Assembly (NCBI GenBank): GCA_963575745.1
Contig: CAUYUJ010015749.1
Span: 693,435 to 757,434 of the forward strand
From: Prorocentrum cordatum
Taxonomy: Eukaryota; Sar; Dinophyceae; Prorocentrales; Prorocentraceae
Length of the DNA stretch: 64,000 nucleotides
Reading direction: 5' to 3'
Every line of letters begins with the position of its first letter. Position 1 is the stretch's first letter. This document shows, in pieces, positions 49,080 to 60,178 of this stretch. The position numbers and the translations under genes are program-made. The notes under the pieces are model-generated. The model was not told where the DNA came from and searched no databases. It saw nothing but the letters and a program-made list of their open reading frames with translations.

Positions 49080-49245
49080 CCAACCCATGCCAACCCATAC
49101 CAACCCATGCCAAGCAATGCTAACCCACGCCAAGCAGTGCCGAGCAATGCCGAGCAACGCCAGGCAACGCCAGGCAACGCCAAGCAACGCCAAGCAAGGA
49201 CAAGCCATGCCAAGCTATGCCAAGCGAGGCGCCAGGCGAGGCGCC
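49080..49245 (+). repeat. 10-bp tandem repeat (CAATGCCAAG), ~16 units
   Basis: A gradient runs from CCATGCCAAC through CAATGCCGAG and CAACGCCAAG to CTATGCCAAG and CGAGGCGCCA. Neighbouring units are most alike, as expected for local slippage. Confidence 0.9.
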
Positions 49246-49289
49246 CATGCAGGAGGCCTGCCCCTAACCGGGGTCGGCCGGGCTCCTTG

Positions 49290-49415
49290 GAGGAGGAGGA
49301 GGAGGAGGAGGAGGAAGGAGGAGAAGGAGGGGGGAGGAGGAGGAGGAGGAGGAGGAGGAGGAGGAGGAGGAGGAGGAGGAGGAGGAGGAGGAGGAGGAGG
49401 AGGAGGAGGAGGTGG
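49290..49415. repeat. (GGA)n tract
   Basis: Near-pure GGA triplets ending at GGTGGTGTGGGTCC. Confidence 0.95.
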
Positions 49416-49429
49416 TGTGGGTCCTTCCC

Positions 49430-49605
49430 AGAACCCCCGACGTAATAATGATTTGCTCATAACGTCGACCCCCAGAGATGTCGACCCGTTCCCCAGGACC
49501 AGGCTCTCGTCCTGGGCCGTTCTCTGACGGCCCCGAGGCCCGGGGAGGGGCCCCGGAGGCCGAAACTAGCGAGCAACCCTCCGTCGTGATTTTTGTCCTG
49601 GCCCG
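49430..49605 (-). repeat. Dispersed repeat F, inverted copy
   Basis: CAGAACCCCCGACGTAATAA, ACGTCGACCCCCAGAGATGT, CCAGGACCAGGCTCTCGTCC, GGCCCCGGAGGCCGAAACTA and CCGTCGTGATTTTTGTCC. Confidence 0.65.
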
Positions 49606-49678
49606 AGGGGTTCTGGGTCCTCGGGGCTCCGTCCCTCGGGACCCCCTCTCTCAAGCAGTGGCGAAGCGTCCTGGCTCG

Positions 49679-49854
49679 CCTATAGCCCTACCAAACAATG
49701 TTCTAAGAACCTCTTGTGGTTTCCACGAATGTTCTTAGAGCATGTCTGGCGGAGTCTGCCTTGTTTGAACACGTCGGGCTTATGTTCTGAGAACATTGTT
49801 CTTGTCCTTAGAACATTTCTGGGTTCGAAGAACATGTCGTGGTAGGACTATAGG
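49679..49854. mobile_element. TIR element rich in ATGTTCT/AGAACAT
   Basis: CCTATAGCCCTACCA and TGGTAGGACTATAGG are inverted ends. The interior holds five ATGTTCT(T/A/G)AGAAC-type palindromes. It spans 176 bp and no other copy is visible. Confidence 0.75.
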
Positions 49855-50016
49855 AATGCCGGGACAGTCGGTCCCTGCTCAACTCTGAGCCACCGAGCCG
49901 ACCGGTGCGCTTGAGGCTGGCCGCCCAGCGGCGCCCTCGGGCCGGGTGAGGAAGAGAGCAGGAGGGAAGGGCAGGGCACGGAAGCTACTACACGTACCCG
50001 GTTTCGGCCCCCAACG

Positions 50017-50173
50017 TTAAGTCGGGCCTGTCCATCTACAGGGGATTTTTAAAATAGTAAAAAATAGTCGGGGGACTATTTGTTTTGCATTTTTTTGCCC
50101 ATTTCGGCGTATTGTTTGAGTATTTCTTATTTTTCGTCGAAAATCCCCGTGTAGGGGGACACGCCCGACTTAA
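50017..50173 (+). mobile_element. MITE family A, copy 5 (first of a tandem pair)
   Basis: TTAAGTCGGGCCTGTCCATC to GGGGACACGCCCGACTTAA, flanked by CCCCAACG (50009-50016) and CCCCAGCG (50174-50181), 7 of 8. It is followed by a 96-bp flank (50174-50269) that is duplicated downstream. Confidence 0.9.
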
Positions 50174-50269
50174 CCCCAGCGCCAGGAGGCGCCGGAGAAA
50201 ATCAGCCAAGAGCTGACTCGCTGAACCCCCCACGTTTGCTATCCGCTATCCTACCTTTCGTGACCAGTG

Positions 50270-50487
50270 TTAAGCCGGACCTGTCCCTCTACAGGGGGGA
50301 TATTTGAAAATAGTTAAGAAAATAGTTTGGGGACTATTTTTTTAGTTTTTTTGGCCAGTTTGGATTATGTTGTTCTTTGTTTTTGTTATATATTTACATA
50401 TACTGAGAAAAACAGAGAAAAGAAGCAACAAACAAAACAAAAAAAAACGTCGCAAATCCCCCCTGTAGGGGGACACGCCCGACTTAA
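50270..50487 (+). mobile_element. MITE family A, copy 6 (tandem duplicate, expanded)
   Basis: TTAAGCCGGACCTGTCCCTC to GGGGACACGCCCGACTTAA. The 97 bp after it (50488-50584) repeats 50174-50269 nearly exactly, and the 8-mers around it do not match each other. This copy therefore arose by tandem duplication of element plus flank, not by a new insertion. Its interior gained an A-rich stretch (50405-50450). Confidence 0.9.
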
Positions 50488-50928
50488 CCCCAGCGCCAGG
50501 AGGCGCCGGAGAAAATCAGCCAAGAGCTGACTCGCTGAACCCCCCACGTTTGCTATCCGCTATCCCCCCCTCTCGTGACCAGTGGGGAACCGACCCCAGC
50601 CCCCGCAAGAATGGATTTTGCAGCGGGGGCCCCTGCCAAGAAGCACCCTGCTTGCCTCCAGGCTGCCCCGGGCTTCTTGGGTTTGAGTGGTTTTGCCATG
50701 GAGAGCGTGACGTTTTCACACCAGAAATCCATGGACGTCCTCGGGTCTCAGGGTTGGGTTTCTTGTGGGAGGTTTCCTGTGGACTGGCCTCCACTGTACA
50801 TGTCAACGTTTTGCAATTCCAGCGAAGGTGCGCAGGTGTAGGCGCCCTGTAAGCGAGGCCCGTGCCGGCTGCCGCAGGGAAGGGGGGAAGGGGGGCCGCG
50901 CGCGCGGTCCAGTTGGTCTAAAGTAAGT

Positions 50929-51097
50929 TTAGGGCGGGCACGCCCCTCTACAGTAGGAACATTCAAGGATAGTCAAAAGATAGTATGGGGACGATGTGTT
51001 CTGTATGTCTGAGCATGTTTTGGGCATTTTGTAAGCACGTTTTCGGCATGTTGCAAATCTTCCACAATCCGCCTGTAGAGGGACATGCCCGACCTGA
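50929..51097 (+). mobile_element. MITE family A, copy 7
   Basis: TTAGGGCGGGCACGCCCCTC to GAGGGACATGCCCGACCTGA. Flanking 8-mers are AAGTAAGT (50921-50928) and AAGTGAGT (51098-51105), 7 of 8. The left repeat resembles a donor (GTAAGT) and the right begins AAG, so intron-like splicing is conceivable. Confidence 0.9.
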
Positions 51098-51299
51098 AAG
51101 TGAGTTCCTCATTGTGGGGGGCGGGGGGCGGCTTTCACGCGCTCATGCCGCCCGTCCCGCCCCTCCCCTCCGCCCCGCCCTCAGTCGCCTCTGTAAGGCG
51201 CGGGCGTGCCGGTGAGCTTCCACGGGCAGCCGGCGCTGAGCTAGGTCGGAGGCCGCGGCAGGGGGCGAACGTCCCTGAAGGGCGGGTGGGTGGTCGGAC

Positions 51300-51545
51300 G
51301 GGGCCAGGACGAGGACAAACATCCGTTCCAGGACGCTCTGAGAAGGCCGCGGCGCCCGAGGCATCTTGCAGAACCGCCAGATCTCAGAGATTCTCGATGC
51401 ATCCTCACCCGATTTGATCCTCGCCCTGGCTTCGTCTCAGGGAGGTGGGGGCATCGCGCACGCGCGCGCGCGCTCGTCGCGGGGCACAGCCGAGCAGGGC
51501 AGCTGGGCGATTGTCAGCCACGCGCAGAGAAGAGCAGGGGGGAGG
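51300..51545 (+). repeat. Dispersed repeat O, copy 3
   Basis: CATCCGTTCCAGGACGCTCT, GAGAAGGCCGCGGCGCCCGA, AGATCTCAGAGATTCTCGAT, CCTCGCCCTGGCTTCGTCTC and a CGCGCGCGCGCTCGTCG end shared with 46480. Confidence 0.7.
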
Positions 51546-52037
51546 GCGGAAGGCTCCTTGGAAGGAGGCTGCTTCTGAGAAGGCGCGGGCCTCGTCTGTA
51601 AACAGAAGGCCGGCGCCTTCGGAGAAGCAGCCTCCAGAAGCCTCCCCCCGCCTGCCCCCCGCGCTCCACTCTGCGCGCGCCGCCAAACCTCGCACGCGCG
51701 AGAGCACCCGCCACGGGGCGCAGTCGAGCAGGACAGCCGGGCGATTGTCGGCCACGGCCCAGACTTCGGGTGCACTGGCGTGTGCTCGATCCCGGTCTGC
51801 CTCTCGGCCTCCCGGGGGGAGGCCGCTCTGTTGGGGCTTCTGGGGGGCAGGCACCAGCAGGTCCGAGACGAGAACTTGCCCCCAAGGGAAGAGTGCGTGA
51901 CCTCAAGGGCCCGCCCGCTGATGAAGCAACCCCGTCGGAAGCCCGGGGGCGCCCCCCCCCCCGCGGGCTGTTTACAGGCCTGAAGCATTTCCCCATCTCT
52001 ACGATTGGCATCTCCTTCTCTCGGCGCCCGTCTTATC

Positions 52038-52146
52038 TGAAGGCTTCCCTCAGCTTCTGAAGGCACATCCCTGAGATTGTCATCGCCTCGGGCTTGTCGA
52101 TCTTGGGGATGGGGACGCGTACGAGGCTGTCAGGCTGTGTCTGCCC
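52038..52146 (-). CDS. Possible minus-strand exon, unknown product
   Basis: On the minus strand, after acceptor GGTGCGGCAG, the frame reads DSLVRVPIPKIDKPEAMTIS then GMCLQKLREAF. Composition is clearly protein-like and unlike the surrounding GC-rich noise. The 3' boundary near CTTCAG lacks an obvious donor. I cannot assign a family. Confidence 0.4.
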
Positions 52147-53194
52147 CTGCCGCACCCCCCGAGGCAGTGCAGCCAGCGCCGCAGCAGCAGTCGAGGCTCG
52201 GCCCCGCTCTCGAGCTGGCCAGGGCGCACCGCCCAGCTCCCGCCGGCCCTCTGCTGGCCGTCGGCAGTGCCCAGCACCCTCGGCCGTCGGATACAGGCGA
52301 GGTTGATCAGTAGGTCGCCCCTGCCAAACCAAGGGTACCATTGTGTCCTGCGTTTCGCGACCCAAGCCTTCCGCGTTCCTATGGCAATGTGGCCCTCGGA
52401 GGGGTCGTGTGTCCTGCCGTGCGTCCTCTCCAGTCATGCCCGACTGTACGACCCCTCAGGGGCAGCACTCGCAGGGGTCACCACGGCCGAAGGTGCGTGC
52501 GCGGCCGTGTGGCCAGCATTTCGCGCGCGCGCGCGTGATGCAGAGCCGTGCTGCCAGAGGTTCCTCGCACTGCCCTGTGCTCTCCCCCAACGCCTGCGGC
52601 TCACGCGCCGACTTGGGCGAGCGCGCGCGAGTGATGCAAAGCTGTGTTGCCACAGGTTCCTCGCACTGCCCCGTGCTGCACCCTCCCCGATCACCTGCAA
52701 TTTTCAACGGCTGGCGCCCTGAGCGACGCCCTCCCCCCTTCCCTCATTCGAGAGAGTTTAAGCTTGCTATGATGTCGGATGCCGACGGCATGTGCGACGG
52801 CCCCAACTGTTTTTTTCTGTTTGTTCTCTTTCTCTCTCTCTCTCTCTCTCGAGTGTGAGAGAGAGGGGCATGTGATAAGTGGTGTTGCGGCAATGTGTCC
52901 GCGACGTCCCATGCTTGCTTGGGCCCCAGGCGCTGGGGCCCCGCGCGCTGGCCACTGATCGTCGCCGTCTTCTCCTTATTACGTTCCGTCGTCGTCCTCG
53001 TCCACGAACTCACGAAGCATCGTGAGGAATCCCTCCTCCTCGCTCGCAGTGGCGAGCTTTACGGCGTTCCATCTCAACCAGCCCCGCAGCGGCCAGCCCC
53101 GTCGACCGAAGATTTCCGCGGCGCCATGTTTGCAGCCGCCACTCCCGTACCGGGTTATGTTTTATATCGCATGTGTCATTCTTCCGCCGTTCCG

Positions 53195-54770
53195 TACGCC
53201 CGCGGCTTTGAATAAGAGACCAGTGTTGAAACCAGGTGTAAGAAGTTTCTGTCAGCGCAGTGTTTTGCTTCCAGCCGGATCCTGCAAGTAGTAGATCGAT
53301 TTGTTCCATCGGCTTACAAGTCCACCAGGTAAAGGTAGCGACGGGGGCCAATCAGAGCAAAGGTATAAGTATTATGATTCAAGGCCGCGGGTGTACTTTA
53401 TCCGTGTGCAACAGGGCGCACGCGCGAGCTGACCATGATCATTTTTTCCGAGATCCTTATATCGCTCTTCTCCGCACCTCCTTCGCCTCCCCCTTCTGCT
53501 CGAGGCGAAAAGCATTGCCATGGCAGTCCGGCTGGCTGGTTGGCTCCACAGCGACTCTTTTTCGTTGTGTTTTTGGGGGTGAAGGGGGGGGGGTCATACC
53601 CGCCTGTGGGGCGAATGGCCTTGTTACTGCGATGGATGGGAGGGTTGCCAATCTCGTGAGCTAGGGGCTCTCTAGGAGATGGGGGCTTGTCTGGAAGCTC
53701 TTCGTAAGACTGTTCCTCTGGAGGAGGCCCTCTTACGGCGTCCCACCCTGGCCAGCTCCCCAGCGGCCAGCGAGTGGCCGTTTCCGCACCAGAGTTGTTT
53801 TTTTGCATGTGTCGTTCTTCATTCGCTTCGTACGCCCGCGGCTTTGAATAAGAGACCAGTGTTGAAACCAGGTGTAAGAAGTTTCTGTCAGCGTAGTGTT
53901 CTGCTTCCAGCCGGATCCTGCAAGTAGTAGTTGCTGGATGGGGCCAGATCGATTTGCTCCATCGGCTTACGAAGTCCACCAGGTAAAGGTAGCGACGGGG
54001 GCCAATCAGAGCAAAGATATAAGTATTATGATTCAAGGCCGCGGGTGTACTTTACCCGCGCGCTCGGTGTGCAACAGGGCGCACGCGCCGGCGAATGGTT
54101 GAATTCGGCGTCCCACGCCGACGCATGGACTGTCCTCGCAGGGTGTTGTCCAGGTCTCTCGTTCCACTTGGCAATGGCAGAACAGACGCCGCAAAAGCTG
54201 ACCCTCACAGCTCCTCTCCGCACCTCCTTCGCCTCCTCCCTCGGCTCGGGGCGAAAAGCACTGCCATGGCGCGGGTGGAACACGCCAGTCTGGCTGGCTG
54301 TTTGGCTCCACATCGACAAGCTTTCCCAGTGGTGTTTGTGTTTTTGGGGGTGAATGGGGTGTGGGGACGTCGGCAGTTTGCGAGACTCTGGAGAAGCCCG
54401 CCGCAGGCGCCACAGCTTCCACACATTATACAACGAGCCCGCCGCAGGCGCCGCTTTTTTGTCTAAACATTATGGGTCGGTCGCAACTGGGTCGCGGGTG
54501 GGTCGCAAATGGCCTTGTTACTGTGATGGAAGGCATAGTGGCCAATGCCGCAAGCAAAGGGATCCAGAGGGCGGGGGTTCGTCTGGCAGCTCTTCGTAAG
54601 CCTGTTCCTCTGGAGGCCCTCTGGGGTGCCCTCCTGGAACCCCCTGGGGCGCCTTGGGGGCATCTTCGATCGTCTTGAGGCCGTTTGGGAGCGCTGCTGG
54701 GCCGTCGTGGACCGGCTAGGGGGCCTCTTTGTGTCCCCGTTCAGCCGTCTGCGCGCTCTGCGGCCTTGAG
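53195..54770 (+). repeat. Tandem duplication, two full ~640-bp units plus a partial third
   Basis: Unit 1 starts CGTACGCCCGCGGCTTTGAA (about 53195) and unit 2 has the same sequence at about 53829. Shared marks follow: GTGTAAGAAGTTTCTGTCAG, AGCCGGATCCTGCAAGTAGT, CCACCAGGTAAAGGTAGCGA, CCAATCAGAGCAAAG(G/A)TATA, GGCGAAAAGCA(T/C)TGCCATGG and TTTTTGGGGGTGAA. A third, partial unit runs from GGCCTTGTTACTGTGATGGA (about 54510) to CTGCGGCCTTGAGTAAGAG (54757). Unit 2 has extra segments. No conserved frame runs through the units. Confidence 0.85.
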
Positions 54771-55105
54771 TAAGAGTCCTGCCAGGCGCTGCGGGGAGGA
54801 AGGTCGGAGAGGGGAGGGGATCGGGACGATCGAAGTGGGCACAGAAACAGTGGGCACAAGGACCAGCAGCAGTTCGCCGCCCACGTTGTCCATTGAAGAC
54901 GAAAGGCCGCCCGGCCCACAGCGGACTCTGTCGGTTTTGGACCACATTTGTTGTTGGGCATCGTGCCCATGTCTTCCGTACCCATTTCGGGCGTGGGTTG
55001 GGGAAGGGGAGAAGGGAAGGGTTGGGGAAGGGAAGAAGGAAGGGACAGCAGGCGGGGGAGAGGCGGGGGGGAGGGCTGGGGAAGGGAAAAAGGGAGGGGA
55101 CGGTA

Positions 55106-55280
55106 GGTTCGCGTCGTATCGATTGGCGGCGACCCCGCCGCCGGCGTTCATCGTTGAACGCCAGCGGCGGCCCAGAGTCGGTCGATATTGAGCGATCTGA
55201 CCTTTCGGAAACGGAAGATCGTTCGGGGTTAAACGATCTTTTTTTCTGGAACCGACGCTGGGGTCGGCACGACGCGAACC
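55106..55280 (+). mobile_element. TIR element family E, copy 3
   Basis: GGTTCGCGTCGTATCGATTG and GGGTCGGCACGACGCGAACC are inverted ends. GACCCCGCCGCCGGCGTTCA and ATCGTTCGGGGTTAAACGAT lie inside. Confidence 0.8.
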
Positions 55281-55853
55281 TTCCGTAGGGGAGGTAAGGG
55301 GGAGGAGAGTTGGGGAAGGGGTTTTGCAGTGTGCGGAGGGGGGGGATTTGGGCAGTGGTGCGAGCTGAAGAAGCGGGGCAAGCATGTCTTGTTGGCCGTC
55401 CCTCCTGGAAGGCACGGGAACGCAGTGTTTCGCGGAGGGGCTGCTGCATTTCGCATGGACAAGCAATCGGCGCACGTGTGTCGAAGACGCTTGCGGCGGA
55501 TCACCGCCGCCCCCTGCCTATTGGAGGCGCCGATGCGGCCGACCTTTGTTGCCAAGGCTTGGACAAGCTGTCGGACGTGGTGCTCCCCGAGCCGCAGTGG
55601 AAACCGTTCGGGAAACCATTTGGGGCAGGACGAGGGAGAGCTGAGCATCAGGAGGTGGAGGAGGAGGAGGAGGAGGAGGTGGAGGAGGAGGAGGAGGAGG
55701 AGGAGAAGGAGGATGAGGCTTCCTTGTGGCACCGGGGCCACCGCGCGCGGGCCTCGCCACGACTTGGGCCCTGGGCCACGAGTCCCCCCCCGCATCCCTC
55801 CCGTCCCCGTCCGTCCCAGGCGTCTCGAGTCTTGGGCTCACCGTCCGTCGCAG

Positions 55854-55959
55854 GTGGAGCTGTGCGGCTGGTCCCGGCCTGGGATGCAAGGCTACGTGGC
55901 GTGGCAGAACGGGCTGTTGTCGCCAGAGGCCACGGCCTCCCCCCCTCTACCTCCCGCCG
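55854..55959 (+). CDS. Possible exon, unknown product
   Basis: Acceptor CCGTCCGTCGCAG, then VELCGWSRPGMQGYVAWQNG and LLSPEATASPP, with a possible donor GCCG|GTGGGC before a GGA tract. It reads in phase 0. The Trp/Gly-rich sequence is compositionally distinct from noise, but I do not recognise it. Confidence 0.4.
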
Positions 55960-55969
55960 GTGGGCGGGA

Positions 55970-56240
55970 GGAGGAGGAGGAGGAGGAGGAGGAGGAGGAA
56001 GAGGAGGAGTAGGACCAGGAGGTGGGGGGAAAAGGGTGGTGAGCGGAGGGAGAATGAGGGGCGGAAAGGGAGGAGGAGGAGGACGAAGAGGAGGAGGAGC
56101 AGGAGGAGGAGGACGAGGAGGAGGAGGAGGAGGAGGAGAAGGGACGCAGAGAAGAAAGAAAACGAGAGCGGGAGGAGGAGGAGGTCGAGGAAGAGAAGAA
56201 GAGTTAAGGAGGAGGAGGAGGAGGAGGAGGAAAAGGGGAG
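55970..56240. repeat. (GGA)n tract
   Basis: GGA, GGAC and GAA triplets with several unique interruptions. Confidence 0.9.
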
Positions 56241-56757
56241 AGAGGGCGAGGGATGATGGCAAGCACCCTTCCAACCCGTCCCTTCCCATTGCGGTATGTT
56301 TTCTATTTGCGACGCGTGCCATAGCGGACTTGAAGCCCAAAGAGGGGCCCCATTCAGGTATGCACAATCGGAAACATTGAACAGGGAGTTGCGTACATCG
56401 GGGAAGGAGGCGGCAAATACACAGGAGCACAGGAGGAACAGGAGGAGGATGAGAAAGTCGGAGGACAAAGACGAACAGCAGCAGCCAGAGCTGAGTAGTG
56501 AAGGAAGTCGGAGGACAAGGGGAGGGCGGAGGAGAGGAAATGAGCGGGCGGCATTTGTGCGACAAGAGGTGATGGCTGGCATCCGCTGAACCACATACTT
56601 TTCGCATCTACTTTCGTACAAGTAAAATATGGCGCGCGCGGCCGGCCTCCTCCCTTCGGCCAGGTCGTACGCAGCACCATGAGAGACACTCGAGGAGGTC
56701 ACCCATAACATTTGCCGATCAACAAGAGTATTCCCTTCATGGACACGGCGAGGCACA

Positions 56758-57222
56758 ATGCTGGTTATCCGCCGAAATAGTCACCGCGATATCTCGGGAC
56801 TGTCACGAATCTCGGGGGTGGTGGGACCAAGTCAAGAGAAAATAGAGACGGTGTTGGAGAAGTACACTTACTGTGAAGAGGGAATTCTACGGACCGCTCT
56901 TCCTGACAGTCGTCATGGTGGATCTGACAACATACTCCTCGAGACGATTCCCGCTGACTGCGTCGGCGTTTCCGCCTTGGGCCTTCAGCAGATTTTCAGC
57001 AAGCTGGATTATGAAAAAAGGACGGCTCGTTATCGAGCGGAGTTGGTGGCAGCAACGATACCCCGCGGTCGGCTGACAGTATTGCGCAGGCTGGCGAATA
57101 ATGGCATGGGAGCGGCGCTCCCCCCGAGGGCGCCCCGACCTGTTTCCTTCAACCAGGCCTTCGTGATCAACTGCGATTCCTCCGGTGGCGCGATCACCGT
57201 ATCATCGGGGGCCGAAGTCTAG
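56758..57222 (+). CDS. Open frame of 154 codons, unknown
   Basis: A moderate-GC stretch with a continuous frame, including EKIETVLEKYTYCEEGILRT, GLQQIFSKLDYEKRTARY and VSFNQAFVINCDSSGG, ending in a stop. Composition is protein-like and the region is not repetitive. It could be a decayed upstream part of the retroelement-like sequence that follows. No family is recognised. Confidence 0.3.
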   Translation: MLVIRRNSHRDISGLSRISGVVGPSQEKIETVLEKYTYCEEGILRTALPDSRHGGSDNILLETIPADCVGVSALGLQQIFSKLDYEKRTARYRAELVAATIPRGRLTVLRRLANNGMGAALPPRAPRPVSFNQAFVINCDSSGGAITVSSGAEV

Positions 57223-57399
57223 GTGAAATCGACACATCGTCAGGTTCGAGACGCCGCGGCCGGGCAGCGCACTTTCGACGGTTCCTGCGTCTATGATTCT
57301 GGACCGTCGTCGAGGACTGCCGGCACGGCACATAACATGATAAGCCAGCAGTTTTCGATGACTGTGTTGCCGACGCCTCACACGCCGAGCTGCGTCAGC

Positions 57400-59230
57400 C
57401 ACCGGCTACGGCAATGGCTACTACGCCTGATCATGAGGGCAGGCCTGAACCCAACCCAAGGGCGACTTTGCCGACGCCGAAAGCCGCCACCGAGCCAATA
57501 GTGCCCGCCTCCAAACAGCCACGCGAGACCGTCGACTTCTCAGTCACTTCACCACTCGGGAAGCGATCCAAGACGGACGGTGTCCCGGAAGAGCCCCTAC
57601 TGCCTGATCCGGGGGGCGATCTTGGGAACTATCTCCTCTTTCCGCCGCGCCCGACGGCGCCGCCGCTGAAAGCGTCGCGCGCCGGGGTCTTGACGCGGCG
57701 TTCCATGAAGAAGCCAGCGCCATGCACTCGCCCGCGGGGAATTCACGGCGCCGGGCCGCGGCAGGACGGCCATGACCAATTGGGCGCTTCGGCGTCGACG
57801 GCTCGGACGGCGCGCCCGCCTTGGCCGAGCGCGCGCGTTCGGGGGCCCCGCGCAAACTCTGGCCGCTGCTGCTGCGCGCGGGGATCATTCGGAGTTGCTG
57901 CTTGCCCTGGCTGAATCTCCGCGGCGCTTCTACCTGGACGAGGACAAGGTTCGGGAATACTTGGACAGCGATTTCGGCGAGCACAGGGCCGCGTTGTCTT
58001 TCGTTTTCGCGCTGCCCCCCCCCCCCCCCGAGCCCGGAGGGGAACGCGACGGCGACGAGGGGCGGGGCGTCGAGGAGGGGGCGGAGGAGGGGCGGCGCGA
58101 GCACATGCGCGCCCAAGACGGGGCGACGCACGGGGCCACGCCCAGCGCGTAGCGGGGCCTCACAGCACATCTTGGACATCGCCACCATGTCCGGGATATC
58201 GCGCGCGCCCTCACGCCGACGAACACGCGCATCGCGTGCCGGAAGGTCTTTGCCATGCAAGTCACTGCTAGCAGCCGTCTTAAGAGCTCGCTTCGCCGCG
58301 GCCGATGCGACCCTCGGGGCGCCTCGTCGATCGCGGAGCTCGCCGAACCGACCCCGACGAGGCGCCCGCTGCGCGACTGCGAGTGGGGGTCGACTGCTGC
58401 TCTTAGGCCCCACTTTGTGAGTCATCTGCCGTTGGTTGTCGAGCCCCCCACGGCAGCGGCGCGGGCTATGCCCCGCTCGCCATGGCGGATGCTTCGGGGC
58501 CAGCGGCGGCGTGAGGCGCCCGGGCCCCCCGCGGCGCCGCCCTGGCTCGGGCCGCCGACGAAGCGGGCGGGGGCCCTTGCATCGGGGGTGGGCGCGGCGA
58601 AGGGGGGCGCGAAGGGCAAGAAGGCGGAGGGCGCTCTCGCCTACTCGGTCGCGAAGTTGTTGCTCAATTTGGCGAGGGGGGCGGCGACGCTCGAGGCAGC
58701 GGCGGTCAACCGCGCCTTCTCGCCCCGACAGCTCGGGCGCGGCGCGCGCGGCTTCCAACGAGAACTACGGCGGCGATTCCAAGGCCACGAAGCAGCGCCA
58801 GAAGGGCGGCGACGACATCGACTGGAAGGCCAGGGGCGCGCCGCGCGTCGCGCTGTTCGCGAACGCCATTCAGCGCGCCATCGGCGCCCCTGCTCCCGAC
58901 GGGCCTTCCCCGCGCGAGTTGGGGCACAAGGCCGTGCCCAGAATCTGGGATAAGATCGTCGCCGCGCAGAGCCATCAGGGGTTGGGCCTCCTCGTCCTGC
59001 AGCGCCGCTAGAAGAAGGCGCGTCAGCCTCGCGAGGGCGAGGGGGCGATGGCGGTCGACAAGAAAGGCGCCCTCTCGGTGAGCGTCAATGTTCAGGACAT
59101 GGAAACAGCGAGAACCTTTTGGCCGATATTCACAGAATGTCTCTCAAAGGTGGGGAAGTGCGAGGCGATCCCTGGAGAGAAGCCCCGCGGGGGCACTCGG
59201 AGCGTTGGATCAGCTCGCACGTGAAGTGGC
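57400..59230 (+). pseudogene. Degenerate LINE ORF1-like coding sequence
   Basis: Successive frames read VDFSVTSPLGKRSKTDG, RFYLDEDKVREYLDSDFGEH, AYSVAKLLLNLARGAATLEA, ELGHKAVPRIWDKIVAAQSH and, after one in-frame stop at 59009, ALSVSVNVQDMETARTFWPI with CEAIPGEKPRGGTRS. The order (KLLLxxAxxxRxLEAA helix, long charged region, VxVxxxxxWxxFxxxL, GxxPRG) resembles the ORF1 type I remember from dinoflagellate LINEs. Several frameshifts make it a pseudogene. No reverse transcriptase follows. Confidence 0.45.
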
Positions 59231-59844
59231 GGTGCCGCCGCCCAGCCTGGGGCCTGAAAGTGACTCAGGGGCTGTCGCCTTCCGTCTGGTCTCGGGACGT
59301 AAGCAGCCTTTGCTGGCGAAATCGGCCCACCTCAGGGAGCCCATACAAGGGGGGATGGTCTCTCGGAGAGATTTGTCCCGCCCATTCGAGGTGGTTCTCG
59401 CGTGCTCTCATCCTGGCCTCCCCCCAGTGCCCGTTATGATTCTCCCGGTGGCGAAGGCGGCCATTGCTAGCCACAATAAAGAAGGGACAGAGTCGGGGTC
59501 ATGGACGTCGTGGTGGTCGCGGCGGGGGGAAGGGAGGGAGTAACGTAAACGACGCGCCCCTCGGACTTTTACCTTCCTCCCCTCCCCCTATTCCTTCGAG
59601 GGGAGAGGGGTCCCCCATTCGCCCGATCGTGTTTGTCCGAGGAGGCCCACGTTGCTCGGCACCCCCCAGGCGGCGCGCCTATCTCGGGGGGGCGCTCGGC
59701 AGGGGCAGCGCGGGTGGTTCCCAACATGCCGCCCGCGCTCGAACCGCAGACCCAGCTGCCACAGAAGCGCGCAGAGCTCACAACTATGTGATCCACTGTC
59801 CTGGGAAATCCATTGCGCTGGTTCAACTAATCTTGTGTTGTCTT

Positions 59845-60178
59845 GTCTTCCCGTCCTCCTCCTCCTCCTCCTCCTCCTCCTCCTCCCCTCCTCCTCCTCC
59901 TCCTCCTCCTCCTCCTGCTCCTCCTCCTCCTCTCACTTCCTCCTCCATCCTACCCTCATCCTCCTCATCCTCCTCCCCTCCTCCTCCTCATCCTCACCCT
60001 CCCTCCCCCTCCCTCCTCCCCTCCTCCCATCCGCGCCTCTACCCCTTCCCCTCCTTCCTCATCTCCTCCTACGCCTCCTCCTCTCCTCCTCCTCCTCCCT
60101 CCTTCCTCCGCCTCCTCCTCCCTCCTCCTCTTCTTTTTCCTTCGCTTTCTCCTCCTCCTCCTCCTTCCTTTTCCCTGT
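59845..60178. repeat. (TCC)n tract
   Basis: About 330 bp of C/T triplets with CTCAT and TTTTTCC interruptions near the 3' end. Confidence 0.95.

Noticed and set aside
57544-58758. A 404-codon minus-strand frame
   Set aside because: Antisense of the plus-strand ORF1-like pseudogene. The plus-strand frames contain the protein-like helices.
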